DNA of 64,000 nt from UBA2988 sp965237965 (GTDB taxonomy: Bacteria; Gemmatimonadota; Gemmatimonadetes; Longimicrobiales; Gaopeijiaceae). The notes under the pieces were generated by a model. The model saw only the letters and a list, made by a program, of their open reading frames with translations. It had not been told where the DNA came from and did no database searches. Where the stretch lies: positions 744,001-808,000 of the forward strand of contig CBDEGT010000002.1 in the NCBI GenBank assembly GCA_965237965.1. Reading direction: 5' to 3'. Positions 8,989 to 17,338 of the stretch are shown here, in pieces. How positions within the stretch are numbered: the stretch's first letter is position 1; every line of letters begins with the position of its first letter. The translations under genes and the position numbers were made by a program.

Positions 8989-9291
8989 CTATTCATACCG
9001 GAGAGCCTCGATCGGATCCATGGCTGCTGCGCGCCAGGCAGGATAGAACCCGAAGAAGATCCCAATCGTTGCAGCGGAACTGAGAGCCAGGACGACCGTC
9101 GGACCTGAGACCACCGTGCTCCAACCGGTGACGGCCGCAATCGCCCTACTTCCGGTGTAACCAAAGGCCACGCCCAGCAACCCCCCCACCAAACTCATCA
9201 CCACGCCCTCGACAAGGAACGGGGTCATGACGTCGGAGCCATGCGGTCCGATGGCCATCCGAGGACCGATTTCGCGAGTACGCTCGGTCAC
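8989..9291 (-). pseudogene. MacB/FtsX-type ABC permease, C-terminal remnant
   Basis: Only the last 100 residues of a MacB-like permease remain: VTERTREIGPRMAIGPHGSD, two or three membrane segments (VVMSLVGGLLGVAFGY, VLALSSAATIGIFFGF) and the typical ending YPAWRAAAMDPIEALRYE. A full permease has 400-800 residues, so the 5' part is lost. The residual frame opens with GTG at the conserved Val of SVTERTREIG, which is not a real start. Confidence 0.85.
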
Positions 9292-9330
9292 CGAACGTCA
9301 CCCATACTTGCTTCGCCCGCCGGGTCGTGA

Positions 9331-10197
9331 TCAAGTGAGCGCAGCCGGTATCCGTGTCGCCCACTCCGCGAACCGGGTCCAGCCTACTTCAGAATAGGAC
9401 GAGCGAAGTCCGTCGATGTTTGCCACGTATCCGGTGCTGACGAACCACTCGTACATGAGGGCGAGGTCTTCGCTGAAGGACCGAATCCCATCGATCGGCA
9501 CCTCGACCACGGAAATCGGCTTGCCAAGGATGCCGGCCAACGCGTCTGCCGACTGTCGCGAAGAGAGCTCGTCGCCCGCTATGTCGATCCTCTTCCCGGC
9601 GAACTCCTCCGGATTGGCCAGAACACGCGCGGCAAACGCGCCGATGTCCTCGGTAGCGATCTGCTGTAGCGGGAGATCCGTCGGGAGCGCGATGGCGTAT
9701 GTACCGTCCTTGAGCCCGTTGAGCATGTCCGGGAAGAACAGATTGTCCATGAAGTACACCGGAGCGATGACGGACCAGCGGAGATCGCTCGCCGCGAGAT
9801 GCTCCTCGACCCGGTATTTGCTTTCGAAATGAGGGACGCCGGTAGCTTTGTTCGCAGACGCGACAGAGCTGTACACAAAGTGGTCCACCCCCGCGTCGGC
9901 AGCCGCGTCCACCAGCGCCACACCCTGGGCCGTCTCAGCATCGACGCCCGCCTCGAAGGGCGTGGTCATGGCGAAGACTGCGTTCACGCCGCCGAGCGCC
10001 GCGGCGAGCGACCCCGCGTCGGTGAACTCCGCACGCACCATCTCGGCGCCCAGCCCCATCAGTTGGCTCGCAGGACCGGATTCAAGGTTGCGCGTGATTC
10101 CTCGGACGCGGAATCCGCCCTCAAGCAGTCGGCGTGCAACCGATCCCCCCTGCTGCCCCGTAGCCCCGGTCACTAGGACTAATCGGCCGTCGGACAT
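9331..10197 (-). CDS. NmrA-family NAD(P)-binding protein
   Basis: 288 residues with an N-terminal NAD(P) motif VLVTGATGQQGGSVARRLL and the NmrA/HSCARG-like blocks YSSVASANKATGVPHFESKY and APVYFMDNLF. Such proteins act as redox-sensing regulators or quinone/isoflavone-type reductases; the substrate is unknown. It is divergent from the MarR gene at 10334, and the 136-base gap holds a candidate MarR operator. Control of this gene by that regulator is a reasonable inference. Confidence 0.87.
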   Translation of the reverse strand: MSDGRLVLVTGATGQQGGSVARRLLEGGFRVRGITRNLESGPASQLMGLGAEMVRAEFTDAGSLAAALGGVNAVFAMTTPFEAGVDAETAQGVALVDAAADAGVDHFVYSSVASANKATGVPHFESKYRVEEHLAASDLRWSVIAPVYFMDNLFFPDMLNGLKDGTYAIALPTDLPLQQIATEDIGAFAARVLANPEEFAGKRIDIAGDELSSRQSADALAGILGKPISVVEVPIDGIRSFSEDLALMYEWFVSTGYVANIDGLRSSYSEVGWTRFAEWATRIPAALT

Positions 10198-10290
10198 GAT
10201 CGAACCTCCATTTAGCGGGCTCGAAGGCCGTGAATGATCTCACTTGACGCGAGCCGCCCAGAACACGATACTTCATTAGTTGAGAGAACG

Positions 10291-10306
10291 TTAATTGTGT
10301 GATTAA
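10291..10306. promoter_or_regulatory. Candidate MarR operator, inverted repeat TTAAT-N6-ATTAA
   Basis: A perfect inverted repeat TTAATTGTGTGATTAA lies in an AT-rich patch between the divergent NmrA-like gene and the MarR gene, 28 bases before the marR start. MarR dimers typically bind palindromes of about this size in such intergenic regions. Operator function is inferred from position and symmetry only. Confidence 0.5.
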
Positions 10307-10333
10307 TTATTGTCAAGTGGACCAGGTGAGGCC

Positions 10334-10810
10334 ATGAAGCTTTCCGATGAGATCAAGCAGAAGGAGTTCCCCGACGCGCACACCGAGGCCGTGCTAAACC
10401 TGCACTTCACCAGCCACTGGCTGTATCGGGTCTTTCAGGAGCAGCTCAAGGACTTCGATATCTCGAGCGAGCAGTACAACATCCTGAGGATCCTTCGAGG
10501 CAATCGCGGAGGCACGTACAACCTGTGCGACGTGCAAGAGCGGATGCTGAACCGTACCGCAAACACGACCCGCCTCGTGGAGAAACTCCGCAAGCGGGGG
10601 CTGGTTAGCCGCCAGCCGAACGAGGAAGACCGGCGCCGCGTGGATATCGCCATCACTCAAGAGGGGCTCGGCCTGCTCGCCGAGATGGACCAGGCGACTG
10701 AGGAGATGAACCGGCGGACGGCCAAGGCCCTCACGAGTGAGGAGGCACGGACCCTGACACAGCTCCTTGAGCGTCTGAGGGAGCGACTCGGCGTTGCCAA
10801 CATGAGTTGA
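10334..10810 (+). CDS. MarR-family transcriptional regulator
   Basis: 158-residue winged-helix regulator. ATG 10334 is preferred because AGGTGAGG precedes it; a longer in-frame start at 10310 would run into the operator region. The helix-turn-helix and wing are visible as CDVQERMLNRTANTTRLVEK and LVSRQPNEEDRRRVDIAIT, with the DxRxxxI/L wing signature. It probably represses itself and the divergent NAD(P)-binding gene in response to a small ligand. Confidence 0.9.
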   Translation: MKLSDEIKQKEFPDAHTEAVLNLHFTSHWLYRVFQEQLKDFDISSEQYNILRILRGNRGGTYNLCDVQERMLNRTANTTRLVEKLRKRGLVSRQPNEEDRRRVDIAITQEGLGLLAEMDQATEEMNRRTAKALTSEEARTLTQLLERLRERLGVANMS

Positions 10811-10916
10811 GGACAAGCGTCGAAAATCGCGAGACGTCCGATCCTCACACCGTTGACCAAACCAAGGGCGGGCGGTAGATGCGGAGACCACGGCTAAAGG
10901 GAATCGCCTGTCCACC

Positions 10917-11588
10917 ATGAGAGTCGTACTGTTCGGTGCCTCGGGCATGGTTGGGGCCGGTGTCCTCCAAGAATGCATTGATGAGCCGAGCGTTCGCGCT
11001 ATCCTGGTGATGGGTCGTCGCACATGCGGCGTCACGCACCCCAAGCTACGAGAGATGATCCGAGGGGACTTCTTCGACTACTCAGATGTGTCGGCTGATC
11101 TCATAGGCTACGACGCCTGCTTCTTCTGTCTTGGCGTCTCTTCGGCTGGCCTGAAGGAGGCCGAATATCATCGGCTTACTTACGACCTTACCATGGCAAC
11201 CGCGAAGGCCATTGCTGAGCTCTCCCCTCATGCGACGTTCTGCTACGTCTCCGGTGAGGGTACTGACAGTACCGAGATCGGGAGAACGATGTGGGCCCGA
11301 GTGAAGGGCAAAACTGAAAACAGTCTCCTTGGTATGCCGCTCAACGCTTTCATGTTTCGCCCAGGGTACATTCATCCTGTTAGGGGTATTCGCTCTCCAC
11401 GACGACTCTACAGGGCGCTGCATGCGGCTGCGACACCCGTCTATCCGTTGTTGAGACGTTTCCTGTCTACACATGTGACGACGACTGAGAATATCGGGCG
11501 TGCCATGATTACGGTTACGAAATGGAGTTACAGGAAAAACGTCCTTGAGAACTCAGACATCAATTCCCTATCAGCGTCGGCAAGGTGA
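10917..11588 (+). CDS. Epimerase-like NAD(P)-binding protein, paralogue 1
   Basis: 223 residues with an N-terminal Rossmann motif VVLFGASGMVGAGVLQECI. Conserved internal blocks are YDACFFCLGVSS, YVSGEGTDSTEIGRTMWARV and FMFRPGYIHPVRGIRSP. It belongs to the short atypical-SDR group annotated as NAD-dependent epimerase-like or YbjT-like; the reaction is unknown. A close paralogue lies at 21906-22598, identical at roughly four of five residues by eye. The two diverge most at the C-terminus, where each runs into different downstream DNA. Confidence 0.83.
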   Translation: MRVVLFGASGMVGAGVLQECIDEPSVRAILVMGRRTCGVTHPKLREMIRGDFFDYSDVSADLIGYDACFFCLGVSSAGLKEAEYHRLTYDLTMATAKAIAELSPHATFCYVSGEGTDSTEIGRTMWARVKGKTENSLLGMPLNAFMFRPGYIHPVRGIRSPRRLYRALHAAATPVYPLLRRFLSTHVTTTENIGRAMITVTKWSYRKNVLENSDINSLSASAR

Positions 11589-11723
11589 TGAATTCAGTGC
11601 CCTGCAAGGTGTGCTCGACGATGGCATCGGGATTGTCCATGAAAGCAAAATGACGGTGCTGTTCTACCTCATCGTCGACGGCATCGTGCACCGAGTGATT
11701 ACGGTCGAGGGGCCGCGCGGGGC

Positions 11724-11930
11724 TTGAAGCGAGAATATGAACGGGGTTGGTCCTGGACACGGGATCCCGAGCAAGCTCGCTGGTTCGCCCACCGATTCGC
11801 GGGTCTTCCAGACCTCGCGGTGTTCACCTCAATCGTGCCGACCCGTCTCGTCCTGTTCTACAGCGATGATCGGCAGGAGAGGGAGTTCTTCATCGATCTG
11901 CCGAAGGACCACCGGGTACGACGCATTTGA
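11724..11930 (+). pseudogene. C-terminal remnant of an unknown small protein
   Basis: 68 residues (ERGWSWTRDPEQARWFAHRF, then TSIVPTRLVLFYSDDRQERE) opening with TTG and lacking a clear Shine-Dalgarno. The WSWTxDxxxAxWFAxRF pattern resembles the C-terminal part of a family of uncharacterised, often phage-associated proteins, so it may be the 3' end of a longer gene. The preceding frame 11545-11727 (DEFSALQGVLDDGIGIVHES) may be related material but is unrecognised. Confidence 0.35.
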
Positions 11931-11954
11931 CGATCCCGATTCCTGACCCCGCCG

Positions 11955-11994
11955 ACCTAAGCCTACCTACGCCAGGGTCACCAAGCGTCGAAGT
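11955..11994. repeat. Intergenic repeat A, copy 2
   Basis: Second copy of the repeat at 1096-1135, beginning GACCTAAGCCTACCTACGCC. It again lies directly after a gene end. Confidence 0.5.
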
Positions 11995-12653
11995 GATGTA
12001 GGAGAAGGCAGCCCTCCCCACCCCCCCCCACTGTCCCAACTCCCTGACTACTACAGATCGATACCCCTCCCGCGGCTTCCGTTGCCGTTCCCGAATCCAG
12101 GAGAGATCGACCGGCACATCTGGGGCGGATCTGAATCTCGAACCCACGGGAGGACAGGGGAGGGCCCAGAGGCTCTAGAGATCACCAACGACCCGCGTTC
12201 ATCGGTCCCGGTGCCGGTCTTCCAACCTCAGCAAGAATCCTCCAAATACGTACACGGAAAGAGAAACCCCTCCGCCGGTCCGTCTCTCAACCCTACCAAA
12301 CGCGAAGACCCACCTTTCCCCTAGGGCCCAGTCGTTGGTGACCTGCAAGGCTGGCATGCCGATCGGGGGCCGGCCGTTCTGTATAGAGTCTTTCTCGCGG
12401 TTCGCTGTCCTGCCCTGCATCTTGATCGGGTGAACCACCCGGATCCTGTCACCCGCTTGAACGCGGCCATGCACTCGACGTGGATCTGCTCGCGCAATGA
12501 TATTGTCACCAACCTGAGCGTGATCCCCTCAGCATGGGCAGTCGCCGTGACCCGGTCCGCATGGCCCGATCTCTCGGTCAGCGCGGTGTCGTCTCGACGG
12601 CAAGGGAGATGTGCGACAGACCTACGACCCACACCCACTGACGACCGCCCCCG
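11995..12653. other. Gene-poor stretch with a kinase start fragment
   Basis: About 660 bases without a supportable gene. A T-loop-like GGTTCGA on the minus strand near 12140 does not fold into a tRNA. The only recognisable item is 12436-12468, which reads PDPVTRLNAAM and matches the opening MTDPVTRLNA of the kinase at 17339. The rest shows nothing I can name. Confidence 0.6.
12436..12468 (+). pseudogene. Kinase N-terminal scrap
   Basis: Encodes PDPVTRLNAAM, matching the first residues of the kinase/propeller family (TDPVTRLNA). The downstream frame diverges at once. The match is short, but the motif is specific to this gene family within the window and recurs at 17339 and 19999. Confidence 0.6.
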
Positions 12654-15362
12654 TTGAGCCTTCGCGACATCGACTTCCCTCCGCGTGACGAGCCCCTACG
12701 GCAAGACGTCCGCCTGCTGGGGGATCTCGTTGGCAAGGTCATACGGGAGCAGGGCGGCGACAAGCTGTTCGACTGTGTGGAGTCGGCGCGGCACTCGGCG
12801 ATCCGGCGCCGAGAGGGTGTCGCCGGAGCGGCCGGCGAGCTGCGGGAGGCGCTCGGAGACCTCGAGCCGGCGGCGGCTGCCGAGGTCGCGCGGGCCTTCT
12901 CTACTTACTTCCAGGTCGTCAATCTGGCCGAACGGGTGCATCGGATCCGCCGGGGACGCGAGCGCAGGCGGGACGAAGAGGCTCCCCAGAGGGGCTCGCT
13001 CGCCGATACGGTCCGCCGCCTGGCGGACCTCGGTGTCGGAGTCGAACGCATGGTCGAACTGTTCGAGACGTCCCGGGTCGAACCGGTCTTCACCGCGCAT
13101 CCGACTGAAGCAACCCGTCGGATCATCCTCGAGAAGCAGGAGAGAATCGCTCACCTCTTGCTCGACCGACTGGACCCGTCGCGTACGTCCCACGAGGAGC
13201 GGGTCGCGATCGCGAGGATTCGTGAGAACATCACGAGCGCGTGGCAGACGGAGGAGCACCCGTCGGAACGCCCGACAGTGGAGGACGAGCGCGAGAATGT
13301 GCTCTATTACGTCGCGCACGTCTTGTATCACGTGCTTCCAGCCTTGCACGAGCGCCTGGACGAGGCGTTGGAGGCCGCAGGCATGGATAGGCATGTCGAC
13401 AGCTCGTCGTTGATTCGGGTCGGTTCCTGGGTCGGTGGGGACATGGACGGCAACCCGAACGTCGACGCGACCACGATCCGAGCGACGTTGCGCCGACACC
13501 GCGATCTGGCTCTCACTGCTTACGAATCGGAGCTCGTTGCACTCGGACGACATCTCTCGCAGTCCGCTTCGCGTGTCGTCTGGAGTCCGGCTGTGTCATC
13601 GATGATCGACCAATACGCCGCCGACTTCGCCGACGCGAGGGCAGCCGTTCCGCCTCGGCACGAAGGGATGGGCTACCGGGTGGCGCTCGAGCTCGTCGGC
13701 GCCCGCCTCCGCGCGACTCGGACCGACGCGGCCAACAGGTACGCCGAGCCGGGGGAGCTCCTCGCGGACATTCGGACGATCGCCGAAAGCCTCGAGGCGA
13801 ATCGGGGAGCCAACGCGGGCCTCTTCGGCGTCCGTCGGCTCCTACGCCGAGTCCGGGCATTCGGGTTTCACATGGCGGTGCTCGACATCCGCCAGGACGG
13901 CCGTGAACTCCGGGACGTAGTGGCCGAGCTGCTCGGCGACGAGTCCTGGCCGGATCGACTCGCAGCCGAGCGGGCGGACCGGCTGCGTGCCCTCATCGAG
14001 GGAGGCGAGAGATCCCCCACGATCGACGATGTCAGCGAGCGGGTGCGCCGTACCCTCGACGTCTTCACGGCGATCTCGGAGGGGCGTCGCGCATATGGGC
14101 AAGGCGCGATCGGATCGTACATCATCTCGATGGCCCAGGACGTCGACGACGTACTGACGGTGCTCTGGCTCGCGCAACTCGCCGGCCTCTGGAGCGCGGA
14201 GGCCCTGCCGCTCGACGTCGCACCCCTCCTGGAGACGGTACCCGACCTGGAGCGGGCAGAAGAGGTGCTCGACCGGCTCTTCACGGACCCGGTCGTTGCC
14301 CCGCACCTGGCCCAGCGGAAGAACCGTCAAATGGTCATGGTCGGGTACTCGGACTCGAACAGGGACGGTGGGATCGCCTCGGCGCGCTGGGCGCTGCAGC
14401 AGGCGCTCGAGCGGATGGCGTCGGCGGCGACCCGGCACGATGTAGAGCTCACCGTTTTTCACGGCCGAGGCGGAACCGCATCGCGGGGCGGCGGATCGGT
14501 GCACCGCGCCGTCGCGGCGATGCCGGCCGCATCAATTGGGGGGCGTCTGCGGCTCACCGAGCAAGGCGAAGTCATTGACGCGAAATACGGCCTGCCGGAG
14601 ATCGCCCTTCGGAACCTGGAGCGCATGCTGGGTGCGATCGTCCTGCGCGCCGCGGAAGAGCCCGAGCCTCTACCGGAGCGCTGGCGCACCGCCGCCAATA
14701 CGATGGCCGACTCGGCGCGAGCGGCGTACCGGGCGCTGGTATACGACGACCCGCGCTTCACATCGTACTTCCGTTCCGGGACGCCGATCGACGTCATCGA
14801 GCGCATGGCGATCGGATCGCGGCCGGCGTCGCGACGTGCGGGTGCGGGCGTCCAAGATTTACGCGCTATCCCTTGGGTCTTCTCGTGGACGCAGTGCCGA
14901 GCGATGCTGACCGGCTGGTACGGCCTCGGGACGGGGCTCGCTGCGGCGGCGGAGCGGTACGGTATCGAGACCCTTCGGGAAGCCGCGGCGGGCTGGCCGT
15001 TCTTCGGGGCGTTGATCTCCGACGTGGAGATGGTCCTGGCCAAAGCAGACCTGGAGATCGCGAGCCTGTACACCAGCCTGGCCTCCAGCGAGACGCGCCC
15101 GGTCTTCGACGCGGTACGCGACGAGTTCGACCGTACAGTCGTTCACGTCCTGGACATCAAGCAGGAGGACTCGCTCCTTGACTCCGAGGCCACGCTGCAG
15201 CGCTCGATCCGGCTGCGGAATCCGTACGTCGATCCCATGAACATCCTGCAGGTGGACCTCCTCCGCCGGTGGCGCGAGGAGGGTCGTCCGGACGACGGTT
15301 TATTCGAGGCGCTTCTGGGCACAGTCAACGGTATCGCGCGCGGGCTTCAAAACACCGGATGA
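12654..15362 (+). CDS. ppc: Phosphoenolpyruvate carboxylase
   Basis: 902-residue cytosolic enzyme that carboxylates phosphoenolpyruvate with bicarbonate to oxaloacetate, feeding the TCA cycle. Catalytic blocks are intact: VFTAHPTEATRR with the essential His near residue 149, GSWVGGDMDGNPNV, GYSDSNRDGG and the glycine-rich loop VFHGRGGTASRGGG, then IGSRPASRR and the C-terminal LRNPYVDPMNILQVDLL. Length is normal for bacterial PPC. The start is TTG at 12654, giving the expected beginning (PLRQDVRLLGDLVG); no better start is in frame. It is monocistronic, flanked on both sides by repeat- and scrap-rich DNA. Confidence 0.97.
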   Translation: MSLRDIDFPPRDEPLRQDVRLLGDLVGKVIREQGGDKLFDCVESARHSAIRRREGVAGAAGELREALGDLEPAAAAEVARAFSTYFQVVNLAERVHRIRRGRERRRDEEAPQRGSLADTVRRLADLGVGVERMVELFETSRVEPVFTAHPTEATRRIILEKQERIAHLLLDRLDPSRTSHEERVAIARIRENITSAWQTEEHPSERPTVEDERENVLYYVAHVLYHVLPALHERLDEALEAAGMDRHVDSSSLIRVGSWVGGDMDGNPNVDATTIRATLRRHRDLALTAYESELVALGRHLSQSASRVVWSPAVSSMIDQYAADFADARAAVPPRHEGMGYRVALELVGARLRATRTDAANRYAEPGELLADIRTIAESLEANRGANAGLFGVRRLLRRVRAFGFHMAVLDIRQDGRELRDVVAELLGDESWPDRLAAERADRLRALIEGGERSPTIDDVSERVRRTLDVFTAISEGRRAYGQGAIGSYIISMAQDVDDVLTVLWLAQLAGLWSAEALPLDVAPLLETVPDLERAEEVLDRLFTDPVVAPHLAQRKNRQMVMVGYSDSNRDGGIASARWALQQALERMASAATRHDVELTVFHGRGGTASRGGGSVHRAVAAMPAASIGGRLRLTEQGEVIDAKYGLPEIALRNLERMLGAIVLRAAEEPEPLPERWRTAANTMADSARAAYRALVYDDPRFTSYFRSGTPIDVIERMAIGSRPASRRAGAGVQDLRAIPWVFSWTQCRAMLTGWYGLGTGLAAAAERYGIETLREAAAGWPFFGALISDVEMVLAKADLEIASLYTSLASSETRPVFDAVRDEFDRTVVHVLDIKQEDSLLDSEATLQRSIRLRNPYVDPMNILQVDLLRRWREEGRPDDGLFEALLGTVNGIARGLQNTG

Positions 15363-15674
15363 CCCCATTCACGTCGAGCCGGAACTGATCGGCGGCCTGG
15401 TGGACTGATGTTCACGTGAAGCGGCTGGTACCGCACTGACGTCCGATTCATCAGAACCATCGTTACAAGTTTCACGGTCGCCCGCGTTCCTGTCTGCTCT
15501 GATCTGCTCTCGTCGGTCCTTGCCCCCTCCTGCAATCCTATCACTCGTCCCAACAATCCCCTCCCAGCATTATTCCGAAATCCCTTCCAAACCACATACG
15601 TAGTAAGCCCAGCTACGGCCGAGGGACCGCCGAGCGAAAAGGGACCCACCAGCGGAACGGGCCCTTCCCCTCAG
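15363..15674. other. Intergenic stretch after ppc
   Basis: About 310 bases with no supportable gene. It contains intergenic repeat B copy 2 (15513-15560) and leads into a kinase fragment. No strong terminator hairpin was seen after ppc. Confidence 0.5.
15513..15560. repeat. Intergenic repeat B, copy 2
   Basis: Second copy of the 48-base element at 8112-8159, sharing CCTATCACTCGTCCCAACAA exactly. It lies about 115 bases before a kinase scrap, which may mean it belonged to DNA that travels with the kinase family. Confidence 0.55.
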
Positions 15675-15728
15675 AGCATGAAGCACGAGCGGAAGGTCGC
15701 GCTCAAGGTGCTCAAGCCCGAGCTTTAG
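15675..15728 (+). pseudogene. Kinase internal fragment (VAIK-motif region)
   Basis: Encodes MKHERKVALKVLKPEL then a stop, the same as LKHERKVALKVLKPEL of the intact kinase (the segment carrying the ATP-anchoring Lys). The flanks do not match the kinase. It ends 33 bases before the start of the next gene. Confidence 0.8.
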
Positions 15729-15761
15729 CCCCAATTTCCCCACCACTCTCGGAGGGCCTTG

Positions 15762-16262
15762 ATGGGTAGTCCCATTCGGATCGCCGCGCTGATGCTCATT
15801 GGCTCGGTGGCCTGGCAGCCCTTGGTGGCTCAGGAAGCCCTCGAGATGTCTGGTACCCACACGCACAAGCTGGCCGGCTTCGCGGCGGGCGTGACCGTGA
15901 GCGCGGTGGTCATGTCACTCGATGAGTTGGTTGGAAGCCGGTGCATGGGTTCGGGAGCCTACCTTCGTCTATGCCGGGTCGGTTTCGTGGGTGGGTCGCT
16001 GGTTGCAGGCGGTGTGGGAGCCCTGGTGGGAATGTCGGTGCGGACCGATGCGCCTCCCGGTCGCACCAGACGAGTCTTCGTGGGGTTAGCCCTCGGCGCC
16101 GTCGGGGCATTCTTGGCCTCCACGGTCAGCTGCCACCAGGAGGACGCTTCCAATCCGAAATTCCTGTGCGGCCACGACGGCATGGTGGAGACCGCCCCTA
16201 TCCTTGGCGTCGCCGCCGTGGGTGGCACCCTCGGCGCCCTGCTTGGCGGCAGAACGGAGAGC
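15762..16262 (+). CDS. Secreted/membrane glycine-rich protein, 3' end cut by IS110 remnant
   Basis: ATG 15762 has a good GGAGGG six bases upstream. A signal peptide (IRIAALMLIGSVAWQPLVAQ) is followed by three glycine-rich hydrophobic segments (LAGFAAGVTVSAVVMSL, FVGGSLVAGGVGALVGM, GVAAVGGTLGALLGG). Native sequence stops being plausible at GGRTESLK, where a minus-strand IS110 transposase fragment begins. The frame then stays open to 16643 through the insert by chance. Function unknown; the gene looks truncated. Confidence 0.6.
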
Positions 16263-16676
16263 CTAAAGGTGATCCATCTCGGCGTGGTGCCGAGGCACGG
16301 CATAGGCCTTCGCCAAATGACCCAGCCGCAGGAACTGATGCCGGCTCTTGTAGACCTTGGTCTCGATCGCTCCGATCCGCATCTGCTCCGCCAGCCAGAA
16401 CGCATCCACCTTGTCGTTCTTCGGACCCCGCCGCCTCGTGCCCATCCCGGTCACGACGAGCTCCTGCACGTGCGGCTCGAGCACCTCGTAGAGCCACCCT
16501 GCCAGCGTTCCCTCCTCCAGGCACAGGTGTCGGTTGGGCGGGATCTGGTGGAGCACCTCGATCAGCGCCCGCGCGTTCGTCTCCACTACGTGCGAGCCCA
16601 GCCGCTTTCCGCTCGGACCCACGACCGCCAGCGTGCAGCTTGACTGGTGCGTGTCCAGCCCTACATACCTCTCCAT
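16263..16676 (-). pseudogene. IS110-family transposase, N-terminal fragment
   Basis: 137 residues of the RuvC-like DEDD domain: YVGLDTHQSSCTLAVVGPSG with the first Asp, CLEEGTLAGWLYEVL, and KNDKVDAFWLAEQMR. Full IS110 transposases have 320-400 residues, and the Tnp_20 C-terminal domain is absent. It differs clearly from the intact element at 60906, so it is from another IS110 lineage. It disrupts the gene at 15762. Confidence 0.85.
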
Positions 16677-16861
16677 CGGCGTTGTCCTCCTTGGTGACTG
16701 GGGTCTTGGCTCGTGCTAACGAAAGCGCACCCACTCCCGGAGGAGAACGCCGATCTTTCCTCGTCTTCTCTTCAGACCGATCCCGCGTGGACGCCACGCC
16801 CCCATAATGCCTATGATGGCGGAGAATCACTGGACCTTCGGCGACACGATGGGAGGGTACG

Positions 16862-17266
16862 ATGTCTGAGCAGAACAAGGCAGTCGTTCGGCGTTGTTAT
16901 GCGGCTATGGGGACGGGGGACTTCAGGACCATGGAGGAGCTGATTGCGGATGACCTGATTGAGCATGAGGCGTTTCCCGGCTTAGAGCCCAACAAGCAGG
17001 GAGTCATCCAGTTCTTCAAGAATCTCCGAGAAGCCTTTCCAGACCTAACCATGACATCCGATGAAATCGTCTCCGAGAGAGACATAGTCGCTGTCCGGGG
17101 CACGATGGCGGGGACACACAGGGGCGAGTTCATGGATATGCCGGGAACCGGCAGGCAGATCAGCGTCTCCTTCGGGGACTTCTTTCGACTTGAGAATGGC
17201 AAGCTCGCCGAGCACTGGGGCGTAACCGACACCGCAGCAATGATGGAGCAACTGGGTGCTGCTTAG
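16862..17266 (+). CDS. SnoaL-like ester cyclase family protein
   Basis: 134-residue NTF2-fold protein of the SnoaL/ester cyclase group: NKAVVRRCYAAMGTGDF at the N-terminus, FPDLTMTSDEIVSERDIVAV in the core, and GRQISVSFGDFFRLENGKLA with HWGVTD at the end. Length is typical. Relatives are polyketide cyclases or small hydrolases, but most stand-alone members are uncharacterised. GGGAGG precedes the ATG. It is followed by the kinase gene in the same direction 72 bases on. Confidence 0.87.
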   Translation: MSEQNKAVVRRCYAAMGTGDFRTMEELIADDLIEHEAFPGLEPNKQGVIQFFKNLREAFPDLTMTSDEIVSERDIVAVRGTMAGTHRGEFMDMPGTGRQISVSFGDFFRLENGKLAEHWGVTDTAAMMEQLGAA

Positions 17267-17338
17267 GGGCCGAGGAAGCACGTACCGTCCTATGATAGCT
17301 AACTAGGCGTCTGATCATTCCTCCCGCAGGGTAGGGTC

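Noticed and set aside
12090..12170. tRNA-like GTGGGTTCGAGATTC on the minus strand
   Set aside because: The T-arm does not pair and no anticodon or acceptor stem could be found, so no tRNA is called.
12696..13553. Long minus-strand frame inside ppc
   Set aside because: Shadow of ppc codon bias; no motifs.
16643..16861. Gene between IS110 fragment and ester cyclase
   Set aside because: The open frames are extensions through IS110 DNA; no ribosome-binding site or recognisable protein.
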